Assembly: GCA_021781615.1 (NCBI GenBank)
Contig: JAJXWM010000003.1
Location: 57,967 to 121,966, forward strand
DNA: 64,000 bases
DNA from: Pseudomonadota bacterium
GTDB taxonomy: Bacteria > Pseudomonadota > Gammaproteobacteria > UBA9339
Direction of reading: 5' to 3'
Numbering within the stretch: position 1 is the stretch's first letter; the number at the start of each line of letters is the position of its first letter. The notes under the pieces were generated by a model. It was given only the letters and a program-made list of their open reading frames with translations, was not told where the DNA came from and ran no database searches. Shown piece after piece: positions 18,301-25,724 of the stretch. A program made the position numbers and the translations under genes.

Positions 18301-18702
18301 TGGAAGCTGGTACATGAATCTTTAGGTAATAGATATAATGAGTACCAACCAGACTTTAGCAAGTTGCGAGAATTAGACCCTAAACATCGGGTACAACTAT
18401 TAACACTCTGTTTCTCACTTGATAATCCTGCAGATGCCCATGAAAAAGCTAAGATAGTTTCTAACCTAATAGAAATGGGAGATAAATTAGATACCCCGCA
18501 AGACAAAGACTTCAAAAACACTAGATACTATATCTACTGGGCCATTGCTCCGGGAACTGGTGGCGTCACGGGGAGAACTACTAGCAAACCCCATTATAGT
18601 TTAAGTGAGCTAAAAAACAGTTTACCAAAAATAGCAGGAACACAGGAAGCTGTTGAGTCAGACGTTGTTCTAGAAGCAAAACTACCAGTAAAAGCTGTGT
18701 AG
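12385..18702 (+). CDS. Giant membrane-associated repeat protein, 2105 aa, candidate effector
   Basis: Not a recognised family. It starts after GAAAGGAG at 12371-12378. Residues ~330-410 hold a hydrophobic region with two or three membrane segments (TIVLTILLVAGLIALAVF; GGILTFGAIFTAATIY), followed by a coiled-coil stretch. Residues ~525-580 contain leucine-rich repeats of the ribonuclease-inhibitor type (INLANNDITDEGANSL; LQKLDLTGNDIGVAGL). From ~870 onward the protein is built of a degenerate recurring module. One motif (L-hydrophobic-P-x-L...YQLQKLL-x-EHP...FKEFM-x-IY) begins near residues 872, 1020, 1221, 1413, 1541 and 1676. A companion motif (HRLALLEACF...KA-x-IVS-x-ML) appears four times. 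LRR plus membrane segment plus helical repeats suits a Dot/Icm- or T1SS-type effector; that is inference. Confidence 0.85.
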   Translation: MLTTGLLAGGMAAFNYAAIRYNLGGAAFRSYHTASEYLAAGAKVVAEAYNSRFKYMQVTKTITDDKRTVFKFDKVSIVDFDQIDKEIKEGLAKLDENGDPTAADQADKSAPAPTEAELLKGKYTVELEVIDPEHTTLGEIDYCSWRDEKKFKVIIRRAKTGEEISPEDEDYKEEYDAILETLRRFAKSTIGETYNAMTPVSQVPENTVWNVVAQSLQTAKKTIGTILDKVGLDFAGLKDTEVNEVTQRVNLLGGLNPHIVTEEYMRSVQELALRKIAEGGGSEESKKEAKTISSNYFDAIAQAKRNELVEAVRTRKQLKSRIVASELSKHSTKFKIFIGVTIVLTILLVAGLIALAVFNPAIGVPLLLTVGASFKSVFVFAFSKIFNIPGGILTFGAIFTAATIYKKTSKEWANESTATLKGDLRKVEKQEKELEADLQNIEQMKKASEKTLDAIAEFSKSKSATLDLNCERSKDSILSKFVKGTLGKISQRFQHIGENRIGNAGVNTICLHLLDTIEIKKQESPCTTINLANNDITDEGANSLAGLIAKGQTTGLLNLQKLDLTGNDIGVAGLTSLQQALQGNFTITDFKYSTEFALTVEPKKIIAAAIEEAKNKKEKNPKLPEEATLVSDAQAVTKDLDRQVLINRQLKGIEPGLTEVSELFESREKFNHAVLKKVKSNFGITTSIPGYNPEKQTPEIREGIANVIKQNLLFEKLCGADPTYKDYEAALQIDSSRCADFMKRLESSQATNAAAVVQKIRGAISKELLGLCGADCTDTLHRAFPNYVNNKELESNIKDFAELIKLLPKNDDDSRTSDPMLPKMDKYIQDIFAALNSSSTKFKKSLANSRKAIAADITIKDESLRGKMLAVFDKTLNPDLDTEEKLKLYQLQKMITDLRMSEKNNAEIDVYHEAVFKEFMKLHKEVGEEKFNVALTTSSELKEDAKANIKLLISIAKEMEKTPGLLPVLAKSFGRLGTQPHNQFVEKLQEKRKMVAENINSKKETLTLSYAERDAICTAIDIALDPTLSDSKKLSLHKLQKLITEHPAGKEEETFKAFMDIYKTIDPAEATALFAKVQEDASRGKFLDMVRADVFNKETQEVVFTTLRDKAFSKEHKLALLNFCLYDERDPNYEKKAELVANILSNEEATKLLLDGTDKDIKAFRNDPLKGAFAWPGKLWGEWTGKTYDEMNKALDGLRTTYATTAPIADIKQRRDLLNTLDMLLYPALKGPDSPQFKINQLNRLVVEHPADWKVTMEEFLSIYQSINGDNPQKLAVCFTNMDENMRYNLSALMAKGITSEDINSPLYQLLRNTDEPHRIALLTACFNNPKYYPGETTPELFAKKATIVSKMLSASGETIPGFSHILYDSLYARTVGGIHDCTRLEKALEVKRNEIATAGNYSSVDRAKLNTLDSLLHPNLGEPSSTPFKIYQLQKLLTEHPKNQDETFKEFMEIYGTIKDKGEELKSLLSTPPLSADTVKNLGFFMDMEKAIAATGEKFDLKPAFEAIATKNPAEFKQWFKDQQASLIRGGKDKEIAEALDATLHKSLGEVGRKILRLKRMVTIHNDELSSAVREFSDLYEEIKSEDLTGLYKAEAGLLTADAAENLKLFIGLMQNLPPTTVDVRDATRSLLVENFERLSQDAAAFVEGLVTNRREIAQDTAMNHEQKRELLSTIDLALNPTLAPRDSVELKMYQLQRMLAGECPDNKVVAFEEFMSIYREIPEGKLSAFFADLDQEEQNALVDLVNNGDVYVNSDTKCALLTSKDTSEAHRLALLEACFSNKAKYPTETNPKEKAAFVSIMLTVNNMFYDNKTLNYFRNHDLYWTLMANNKERDYTHLKDVIRKNIETARKVDPTAAKVFEDVLQTELQRELIVKFPCLQRREVQEKPTFSGLKDELALPDYKDLTDSSGFGFDSKSLDPQVRKYVTSLCDLRKCLDPVGSDLDNFIKTYNSIPEEDLEKVNASIDKKAAWKLVHESLGNRYNEYQPDFSKLRELDPKHRVQLLTLCFSLDNPADAHEKAKIVSNLIEMGDKLDTPQDKDFKNTRYYIYWAIAPGTGGVTGRTTSKPHYSLSELKNSLPKIAGTQEAVESDVVLEAKLPVKAV
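14998..17490 (+). repeat. Degenerate protein-level repeats in the 2105-aa protein
   Basis: Six modules begin at about 14998, 15442, 16045, 16621, 17005 and 17410, spaced 128-201 codons apart. Each shows [LIF]D-x-x-L-x-P-x-L, then a KxYQLQ[KR][ML]-type helix, then FxEFMxIYxxI. A preceding helix with RKxIA-type sequence is also shared. DNA identity is low, so the duplication is old, unlike the 45-codon repeat at 9981-10250. Confidence 0.7.
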
Positions 18703-18730
18703 TATTGTTATATAGCTAGCCTAAGGTCAT

Positions 18731-18761
18731 GGTCATATCCGTTACTCACAATGATATGACC
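18731..18761 (+). terminator. Inverted repeat after the 2105-aa gene
   Basis: GGTCATATC (18731-18739) and GATATGACC (18753-18761) form a 9-bp stem 28 bp downstream of the stop codon. No T-run follows directly. It may protect or terminate the long transcript. Confidence 0.4.
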
Positions 18762-18946
18762 TTGGCAGAGGTTTTGGATGCTGCGGCGGGGGGTGTCCAT
18801 TTTGTCCCTACGGAGCTTTTTGATGGCCTGGGACTTTTTATTGAAAATTAACTATCAGAAATATTTATGGGCTCAAATGCCGCTGGACAATAAACCAGAA
18901 TGAACCTGAACTATAACTAACGATAAAATCTATTATATTTTTCTTA

Positions 18947-19249
18947 CTACCACTTCGTACCACAATAAAGTCGTGCCAAAGGAAGATTTACCCTAGCTAA
19001 CAAACTGTACGGTATATCATTAGAAAATAACTGCTCTAAACTTCTAACCGTTATTTCTAACATTCCAGCCAACTCCTTTTTAGACATCCTCTTCTCGTTT
19101 AAAAAACGCCCAATCATCTTATGGATATTATCTGAGCTTAAGCGGTTATCGTTTTTATTAACAGAAAGAAACTGCGAAGAGCAGCGTGATCCATAATTGA
19201 TACTATTAACATTCGTAGCCGGGGCAAAACTACTGACAGATCTATTCAT
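18947..19249 (-). CDS. Small helix-turn-helix-like protein, paralogue of 20548-20925
   Basis: 100 aa. The C-terminal half (residues ~45-100) reads FLNEKRMSKKELAGMLEI, then SLEQLF, and ends RVNLPLARLYCGTKW. The 20548-20925 protein has the equivalent FLIEKGMIAAQLAEILEI and RVNLPLIRLYCETKF. The spacing of EK-x-M-x(4)-LA-x-x-LEI resembles an XRE-type helix-turn-helix. The N-terminal parts differ. Both genes point left and flank rlmJ. A DNA-binding regulatory role is inferred; the family was not recognised. Confidence 0.65.
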   Translation of the reverse strand: MNRSVSSFAPATNVNSINYGSRCSSQFLSVNKNDNRLSSDNIHKMIGRFLNEKRMSKKELAGMLEITVRSLEQLFSNDIPYSLLARVNLPLARLYCGTKW

Positions 19250-19533
19250 GCTCTCACCTTAATACTTAAATTAAAAAGCATCAAAAAGTGAGCGTATAAT
19301 ATAAAAAAAGAAATTAAAAATCTTCAGGGAAATTCCCTGAGACTATATATTTTACTAAACCCCGTGCCTCAAGAGGTAATAATTCTACAAACGTGAGTTG
19401 AAGTCGTCTCAAGAGCTTTATTCAACATATTAAGCGCTCGTAGTAGATTTAAACTCACGTCTGTAAGATTATGCACACAGAGATCTCTGCATAAAAAATT
19501 AAGCTAATGACAAGAAAGCAAGGACAACATAGC

Positions 19534-20391
19534 TTATTTTGTGACCCTAACACCGCCAATAAGCTCAGGAGATAAAGCCTTCCACAACCCTTGCAGTACT
19601 TTTTCTAGTGCTGCCTCAATCTGCCACGGTGGATTAACAATAACCATACCGCAACCAATAAACTCTTTTAACATCGTTTGCTTACCTATGATCAGGTCAC
19701 TAATAAGATATGGGAACCCCATTTTACGTATAGCACGCAAAAAATTATCAACCAAGGTAAAATCCTTAATTGGATACCAAATCGCATAAATACCGGTTTG
19801 CCAACGGGATAAAGCACTTTCTAACGCCGACAACACCAAGTCAAGTTCGTTTTTCTGCTCAAAGGAGGGATCAATTAAAACTAATCCTCGCCTTTCAGCA
19901 GGTGGTAAAAAAGCCTTTAAACCTTGATACCCATCATAATGGTGCACCGCCACCTGCTTATCTCTGGAAAACACCTCCCTAAGCGTTAAAACGTCCTCTT
20001 GATGCAACTCCATCAATACCATCCGATCTTGCGAACGTAATAAAGACCGCGCTATAAAAGGTGATCCTGGATAAAAGTGGATATTATCGCCAGTTAAATC
20101 ATCATTAACTATATAAGCTTGATTCAGCTTCTTAATAGCGGTCAAATAAGGAGTAATCTCGACAGGAATATCCTTATGACCATAGTCAAGCACTCGTGAT
20201 ACTCCGGACAAATACTCTAAAGTTTTCTGCGAAGACTCCTGCTGTAAATCATAAATACCGAGACCGGCATGAGTATCAACATAACAAAAAGGCTTTTCTT
20301 TGCGTAATAAACTTTCAAGAAGTACAACCAGGACGCAATGTTTAAACACATCGGCAAAATTTCCAGCATGATAAATATGACGATAATTCAT
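19534..20391 (-). CDS. rlmJ: 23S rRNA (adenine2030-N6)-methyltransferase RlmJ
   Basis: 285 aa. The N-terminus MNYRHIYHAGNFADVFKHC is the RlmJ signature. YVDTHAGLGIYDL is the SAM-binding motif I, followed by FYPGSPFIARSLLR, VLIDPSFE and GMVIVNPPW in family order. The enzyme methylates N6 of A2030 in 23S rRNA and was shown in E. coli to help use extracellular DNA. Length matches E. coli RlmJ. It stands alone between two small paralogous HTH-like genes on the same strand. Confidence 0.95.
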   Translation of the reverse strand: MNYRHIYHAGNFADVFKHCVLVVLLESLLRKEKPFCYVDTHAGLGIYDLQQESSQKTLEYLSGVSRVLDYGHKDIPVEITPYLTAIKKLNQAYIVNDDLTGDNIHFYPGSPFIARSLLRSQDRMVLMELHQEDVLTLREVFSRDKQVAVHHYDGYQGLKAFLPPAERRGLVLIDPSFEQKNELDLVLSALESALSRWQTGIYAIWYPIKDFTLVDNFLRAIRKMGFPYLISDLIIGKQTMLKEFIGCGMVIVNPPWQIEAALEKVLQGLWKALSPELIGGVRVTK

Positions 20392-20547
20392 AAACCATTT
20401 CTCAATCTTCTATTTAACATACATGAGCTAGGAAAAACAACAGGAATTTTTCAATCGGGTACAACTTTTAAGTGTGGTTAACTTTTAGGTAATTATGGCG
20501 CAAGCGGTTGGCTCATGCACATCAAGACAACTAAAGTTGCACTCTTC

Positions 20548-20925
20548 TCAATCAACATCAAACTTAGTTTCACAATAAAGCCTGATTAAAGGTAAATTAA
20601 CCCTAGGTATCAAAGTTGGTGGGAGATCATCCTGAAACATCAGCCGCTCAAAATCTTTCTTTCCTATTTCTAAAATTTCAGCCAGTTGCGCGGCAATCAT
20701 CCCCTTTTCAATTAAAAATCTTCGAATTATTTTTCTAATAGTTCCTATAGTTAAGTAGATATTACACGCCTGGTTCCGCTTACTTGTATCCGACCTTTCT
20801 TTTAAGCAGTTATCATTAACCGGAACATGGGGAGAAACATGATGTTGGCTATCAATAGAAATAGTATTAAATACCTTAAGGGGAAGAGTATTATTAAAAT
20901 CTGTGACACATCCTGTTTTCAGCAT
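20548..20925 (-). CDS. Small helix-turn-helix-like protein, paralogue of 18947-19249
   Basis: 125 aa with an unrelated N-terminal half and a conserved C-terminal ~55 residues (RKIIRRFLIEKGMIAAQLAE, ending in RVNLPLIRLYCETK). The shared motif with 18947-19249 covers the putative helix-turn-helix and the terminal RLYC-x-TK. The position just upstream of rlmJ, same strand, leaves ~156 bp between them. Function unknown; a transcription factor is the likeliest reading. Confidence 0.65.
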   Translation of the reverse strand: MLKTGCVTDFNNTLPLKVFNTISIDSQHHVSPHVPVNDNCLKERSDTSKRNQACNIYLTIGTIRKIIRRFLIEKGMIAAQLAEILEIGKKDFERLMFQDDLPPTLIPRVNLPLIRLYCETKFDVD

Positions 20926-21080
20926 ATTACCACCCCTGCCATAGAAAAATATGACAACTTGGATATGGCATGAAACACTTCCTTATAAAGTTTGTAGGTC
21001 ATAAATACGAAGCCTCTTGCTTTTATCACCTCAGCTAAATCAGCAATCTTTACTTTTTTTAATCCAAACGTTACTTTTTT

Positions 21081-21109
21081 TTGAGATTACTCGCGTTTTT
21101 TGCTATCAT
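21081..21109 (+). promoter_or_regulatory. Sigma-70-like promoter for the XRE/S24-like gene
   Basis: TTGAGA at 21081-21086 and TATCAT at 21104-21109, spaced 17 bp. They lie ~130 bp before the 21241 start, giving a long leader. The start itself has only a weak ribosome binding site (AGGCTTACAG), which might reflect translational control. Confidence 0.55.
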
Positions 21110-21240
21110 GTCTTAATTTATTGCAAAACCCTAAGACTACGAAATCCATCAACACAGTAAACGCGGACATGTTATCATAACTACTACGGAAGTAAAGTAA
21201 AAATTGGCTTGAGGGTGTTTTACAACAAATAGGCTTACAG

Positions 21241-21942
21241 ATGAAATTATGCTCCGATTCTCCAATAGCAAAAGCTGAACGACTAGTACAATTAAGAAAA
21301 CTAGCTAAACTTACGCGAAAAGATATGGCCCAATTAGTGGGAGTAGCAGTTTCTACTTATAAAGGATGGGAAAATGCCAGATTTGGTGGCATACCAGCAA
21401 AACGAGCCTCCCTACTGGCCGATATGTTACAAATTGAAGGAATTCAAACCTCTACTGATTGGTTAACTTGTGGAACTGGAGATCTACCCAAAAAAATCCT
21501 ATGTCATCAAATTAGCCAATTTCAAGAAGCAGTCTCTAGTGATAAACCATCATCTCCCGAAACTATAGAACAACTACGCATCAAAGCTGAACTAGAGTTT
21601 TTCTGTAATAATAATAATTGGGAAACCCTTTCTTTAACCGTAGCAGATGATGCAATGGCACCATATTTTTTATTGGGAGATATAGTTGCTGGCATAAAAA
21701 TACCATCAAACAATATTGATGAGGTTTTAGGATTAAACTGTATTGTCCGCACTAAAAATAATAAGATCCTCTTACGTCAGATCCAAAAAAGTAACACTAA
21801 AAATCTTTTCACTTTGCTATGCACCAATATCAACAGCAAACAACAATTCATCCTACAAGACGTAGAATTAACAGATATTGCCCCAATAGTATGGTTACGA
21901 AAAAACACTACTTCGTTGTTAAAAAACTTTCATAAGAAGTAA
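21241..21942 (+). CDS. XRE-family repressor with S24/LexA-like C-terminal domain lacking the catalytic serine
   Basis: 233 aa. Residues ~12-75 form an XRE helix-turn-helix (LVQLRKLAKLTRKDMAQLVG, then VSTYKGWENAR). Residues ~125-225 match the LexA/CI peptidase-S24 fold: LSLTVADDAMAPYFLLGDIV corresponds to the family's GDSMEPTL..GD block, but Ser is replaced by Ala. Self-cleavage should therefore be impossible and the domain is probably only for dimerisation. The gene ends 35 bp inside the opposite-strand response regulator gene, so the two convergent messages overlap. No DNA-damage box was found. Phage-repressor ancestry is likely. Confidence 0.82.
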   Translation: MKLCSDSPIAKAERLVQLRKLAKLTRKDMAQLVGVAVSTYKGWENARFGGIPAKRASLLADMLQIEGIQTSTDWLTCGTGDLPKKILCHQISQFQEAVSSDKPSSPETIEQLRIKAELEFFCNNNNWETLSLTVADDAMAPYFLLGDIVAGIKIPSNNIDEVLGLNCIVRTKNNKILLRQIQKSNTKNLFTLLCTNINSKQQFILQDVELTDIAPIVWLRKNTTSLLKNFHKK

Positions 21943-22930
21943 TGCCGTTGATAAAAAACGAACTCTTAAGTACCCCTTGGATATGTGAATAATAATAAGT
22001 GTTATTTTCTCCAACCAACTTCGTTGCTGGATATAAGTATTTCCCCCAATCATCAACAGTAACATTAATATGATCAGCTTCAGTATAAAGAAACAATACT
22101 TTTTCTCTAGATTGCAACTCCTTAATAATTTCCCTGTTTCCATAATTATCTATAGCACTATTTGTATACTCTAACATTTCTTCTTCGTTCTTGATGATCA
22201 TCCAACTTAAATCACCGCGTGCATTCACCATTAAAAAGCAACCCGACTCATTAATAAGATAATATTCGACTATATTGTTTGCTTTGAAAAAATTTTTAAG
22301 GAAGTTAACCAGCAATGGATCACTTAAACTGGCAGAACTACAAGCCGATAGATTCTTGATAATAACCTCAGAAAACTCTTCAAATTGCGTCTCTTGTAAG
22401 CTATGAATAATATCATGTATCTTGTTGATAAAATTAGAAGAGCTTTTAGGAATAAATTGATGAATGAGGCCCTCGTTAAATGCTTCAATAGCATTATTTA
22501 ATGTCGCATCTCCAGTAATTAATACAAATTTAAACGGCCAATTTTTCAAAGCCCGACACATCTCTAACCCGTTCATTTCTGGCATCGTATAGTCTACTAC
22601 CACCACGATTACGTTGTTAAATCTCCGAGGGTTAAAGACTTCTTTATGAATATTAAAGATATCAACATCAACATAACTATGTTCAACATTACTATAATCA
22701 AATCGTTCAGCAACTTCACTATCATGCTTTAAGGATTTTAGATATTTATCAGCAAAAGGAACTAACGCACATTGGCGCAAATATTCAATCGCTTTTGTTG
22801 GTTCAGTAAAAGACCGAGTATTAATGTTTTCGTCCAACTCCAACAAAACATTATCTAAAAAAGATTCATTATCATCAACAAACACGACAGTCGTTGGATA
22901 ATAACAACAAGTTATATTAGACTTAGGCAT
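21908..22930 (-). CDS. Response regulator with long receiver-domain insertion, LqsR/PhcR-like
   Basis: 340 aa. The receiver domain has acidic pair D19-D20 (VVFVDDNESF), phosphoacceptor D113 (VVVVDYTMPEMNGLEM), Thr in LITGD and Lys in FIPKS. Between the acidic pair and D113 are about 93 residues instead of the usual ~45, so the domain carries a ~48-residue insertion. AFNEGLIHQFIPKS is, from memory, the wording typical of LqsR/PhcR alpha-hydroxyketone regulators. The remaining ~160 residues have no DNA-binding motif and read like a PAS-type or unknown output domain. It follows the histidine kinase by 5 bp on the same strand, so they form a two-component pair. Confidence 0.8.
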   Translation of the reverse strand: MPKSNITCCYYPTTVVFVDDNESFLDNVLLELDENINTRSFTEPTKAIEYLRQCALVPFADKYLKSLKHDSEVAERFDYSNVEHSYVDVDIFNIHKEVFNPRRFNNVIVVVVDYTMPEMNGLEMCRALKNWPFKFVLITGDATLNNAIEAFNEGLIHQFIPKSSSNFINKIHDIIHSLQETQFEEFSEVIIKNLSACSSASLSDPLLVNFLKNFFKANNIVEYYLINESGCFLMVNARGDLSWMIIKNEEEMLEYTNSAIDNYGNREIIKELQSREKVLFLYTEADHINVTVDDWGKYLYPATKLVGENNTYYYSHIQGVLKSSFFINGITSYESFLTTK

Positions 22931-22935
22931 AAAAA

Positions 22936-24576
22936 CTATTCCTCGGAATTAGGTATCGGAAAATGTAAAATAAATTCCGTATACTCATTTTCAATTGATC
23001 GACAAATAATATCGCCACCCATCCATTCCATGGTCATCTTACAAAACGACAATCCGATACCTACCCCACCTTCAGTTTTGCTATAAAATCTATCAAAGAT
23101 GTGTGGCAACACATCACTAGCAATCCCTTTACCGGTATCTTTAAAATACAATAAATTCTCATTTTCTCTCTTCTCTAAACGGATATATATCTTCCCCTTT
23201 TGCGCTCTAGCTATATAGTATAAAGCATTCTTAAATAAATTAAATAAAATATGAACCACTAAAATCTTATCGCCAGCAAAATAAAAATCATTGTTCATAT
23301 CACAAAAAACCAACCCTTTTTCTGATCCCTGAAAAACATACCTCTGCAATGCTTCCTTTAAACACTCAGCTATAGATAGATTTTTAATGCTTGAGGTTTC
23401 AGTAATATTGCCCCTAATCTTTATTAGCAACATATCGATGATGGTATTTGCCGAAACTCCTTCTGCCTTCAAGTTATATAACACCTTATTTAATAACTCA
23501 AGCTGGTGCGGCCTAACCATTTCAACAGGCAACCCAGCCTCTCTCGCCAAATCATAGCCTTTTAATAAGGCAGGAAGAAACTTTTCAATACCAGACACCC
23601 CAGACACTATAGATCTTAAAGGGGTACGTAGCTCATGAGCAATACTTGCACCAACCACCTGCATCATTTTAACTTTCTCTTCCTTGGTTTTTTCTTGGGC
23701 CTTGATCTTTTCTAACTCAATTACCTGGGTTTTCCATAAATCTATTTGCTCAATTAAATATGACAATTCCTTAATAGCCACTGGCGACAATCTCTCATTT
23801 ACTCTGATTTTGTAAGTTATCTCAAGAATCGGATCAGAAAGATATTTTTTAAAAACCGTCTTAATTCTATTAATATTCCACATTACCAATACTAATAATG
23901 CCCCTACTATAAAAAAATAAACTTCCCATAAAACTGTCGACGGGTGTTTTCTGATACCCAAACCAACCTTCATATTTGAAAATTGCACTATTGGAAAATC
24001 CCCAAAATATTTACCAGTTATAATCTCATTAACGCAATCATCGCATTCTACCAGCTCTGGATTAAGTTTCTTTAACCCTGCCAACATAGCCTCTCGTTTA
24101 AAATAAAGCTTCCAAGCGTACTGACAAATATCGGTATCAAACTCAGGGAATCTTTTATTTAAATAACAAAGGTCTAAAATAACAAAATCTGTTGTTTTTT
24201 CGCCATAAGAAAAAATACTTTCCCCTCCTATCTTGTATATATCCATACCAGCAACCACCTTTAAATCTGCCTTAAACATTTTAGTTAAAAGTGATGTATA
24301 ATGATGCCCTCTACTTATCCAGCCAGAATGAAAATAATCTCCAAACTCTTCTAAGACCGCAATAGAAAGAAGTTTTTGCGACACCCTAGAAGTAAAAACT
24401 TCAAATGTCGTTTGTAATTTTTGCGCTATTAACTTTTTCTCATTGTTTTGGTAGTTTATAAAAGCACCACTTATAAGCACAACAAAACAAACCAACATTA
24501 TTAAAAATGAAGCAATAATATTTTTATTGATGGTCCTGATCATACCGGCAAGGGTAAGGGTACTTTTCATACTCAT
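22936..24576 (-). CDS. Membrane sensor histidine kinase
   Basis: 546 aa. Transmembrane helix 1 lies near residues 18-40 (IIASFLIMLVCFVVLISG), a ~170-residue periplasmic sensor follows, and helix 2 is near 213-232 (VYFFIVGALLVLVMW). A coiled-coil linker leads to the H-box SIAHELRTPLRSI with His314. The ATPase domain shows N-box LFNLFKNALYY, DTGKGIA, FDRFYSK and GIGLSFCKMTM. The H-box context (GVSGIEKFLPALLKGYDLA) resembles CqsS/LqsS-type quorum kinases, though those have many membrane helices and this has two. Partner is the regulator 5 bp downstream. The upstream gene encodes a periplasmic binding protein that could feed the sensor. Confidence 0.88.
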   Translation of the reverse strand: MSMKSTLTLAGMIRTINKNIIASFLIMLVCFVVLISGAFINYQNNEKKLIAQKLQTTFEVFTSRVSQKLLSIAVLEEFGDYFHSGWISRGHHYTSLLTKMFKADLKVVAGMDIYKIGGESIFSYGEKTTDFVILDLCYLNKRFPEFDTDICQYAWKLYFKREAMLAGLKKLNPELVECDDCVNEIITGKYFGDFPIVQFSNMKVGLGIRKHPSTVLWEVYFFIVGALLVLVMWNINRIKTVFKKYLSDPILEITYKIRVNERLSPVAIKELSYLIEQIDLWKTQVIELEKIKAQEKTKEEKVKMMQVVGASIAHELRTPLRSIVSGVSGIEKFLPALLKGYDLAREAGLPVEMVRPHQLELLNKVLYNLKAEGVSANTIIDMLLIKIRGNITETSSIKNLSIAECLKEALQRYVFQGSEKGLVFCDMNNDFYFAGDKILVVHILFNLFKNALYYIARAQKGKIYIRLEKRENENLLYFKDTGKGIASDVLPHIFDRFYSKTEGGVGIGLSFCKMTMEWMGGDIICRSIENEYTEFILHFPIPNSEE

Positions 24577-24625
24577 AAATTAGCACTTCCTCTTAACACC
24601 GAAATACCGCACCCACCTTAGTTAA

Positions 24626-25702
24626 CTACAACGGCTCTAAATCTCTCCTTAACGTGTCTGAATAATTCTTCACCACTTTAGGCAGTAAATAAATTTTATC
24701 CCATACATCTTTTAACTCAGCAAATCCTCTTACGTTCTTAAAAAAAGATGCATCTAACCAACGCATATGATAAGTACGATCAAACAGTTGTCGATAGACC
24801 TTATGAAATATTGGATCTTTAACCGACCTATAAGTTCCATAAGGAGACAGGTAGTAGTTTTTCTCTTGCACCACATCCAAAATCTTTTTGCTCGCTAAGA
24901 CTCTTGCCACACATCTGGTTTCTGGTCGTGCGTTTAACTCGGCCATCATGTCGGGTGACACATAAGAGTAAATAGGATGCATAATAAAATCTAAAGTTTT
25001 GTTTTTCGTAGCTTTGATAATAGAAACTGCCTCGCCTGAGCGCTGAAATGCAAAAGCAAATTCTTTTTGGTTATATAATTCGTTATAGCCATCAGCAATG
25101 TAAATATCTGCATTCTGAACAACTTTCCCAAAAACTTGGGCAATTAATTGGGGAGAGACCTTGCGCTCATTATCGATTAAATTCCAAAGCCCAGGACGAC
25201 TATTATTCAATACTACAATATTATTCTTTGCTTTCTCAAACATTTCAACAATTGAATCACCAGTCGACAATTGAATAACTGCCGAATCCCAAACAAAACC
25301 AGAAAGCGAAAGCGCAAAATACACAACATTATGAGGATAATGTCCAGCCACATAGTGTTTTCTAACATCCTCACTATATTCGTGCACCACTTTACTAAGA
25401 TCAGATTTTCCTAATTTTATTTTACTTTTAATAAGCGTATAAATATTATTGGGAAATATAACTATATCGTAATGATAAAAATCAGCAACTGTAGCCGACC
25501 TCCTAAGACACTCATAACAGCTATAATATTCGTCATAAGAAATTTCAACGCCACATTCATTTTTAACTGCAGAAATTATTTCAGGAGATCTTAAATACAG
25601 ACGGCGCGTCAAGATGTTAACCGTTCCCTTCGGACTGGCATAACAGGTCAACGACCACATCATCAGTATAATTATACCTATAGAAAACCTTCTAAACCTC
25701 AT
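24626..25702 (-). CDS. Periplasmic solute-binding-like protein (polyamine-binding type fold)
   Basis: The start was moved to 25702 (Met37 of the longest frame) because this gives a signal peptide (MRFRRFSIGIIILMMWSLTCYA) and avoids overlap with the preceding gene, leaving a 22-bp gap. The mature part (~335 aa) begins with GTVNILTRRLYLRSPEII, the opening beta-strand of class II periplasmic binding proteins. DIVIFPNNIY, GFVWDSAVI and YIADGYNEL follow in PotD-like order. No ABC permease or ATPase is nearby. Placed directly upstream of the sensor kinase gene, it may present a ligand to the sensor rather than serve uptake; that is inference. Confidence 0.65.
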   Translation of the reverse strand: MRFRRFSIGIIILMMWSLTCYASPKGTVNILTRRLYLRSPEIISAVKNECGVEISYDEYYSCYECLRRSATVADFYHYDIVIFPNNIYTLIKSKIKLGKSDLSKVVHEYSEDVRKHYVAGHYPHNVVYFALSLSGFVWDSAVIQLSTGDSIVEMFEKAKNNIVVLNNSRPGLWNLIDNERKVSPQLIAQVFGKVVQNADIYIADGYNELYNQKEFAFAFQRSGEAVSIIKATKNKTLDFIMHPIYSYVSPDMMAELNARPETRCVARVLASKKILDVVQEKNYYLSPYGTYRSVKDPIFHKVYRQLFDRTYHMRWLDASFFKNVRGFAELKDVWDKIYLLPKVVKNYSDTLRRDLEPL

Positions 25703-25724
25703 ACAATTTTTCCCAACCATGCAA

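Noticed and set aside
12928..18521. Several leftward frames of 65-192 aa across the giant gene
   Set aside because: All are antisense shadows of the 2105-aa gene, with leucine/serine-rich composition typical of reverse-frame reading and no ribosome binding sites.
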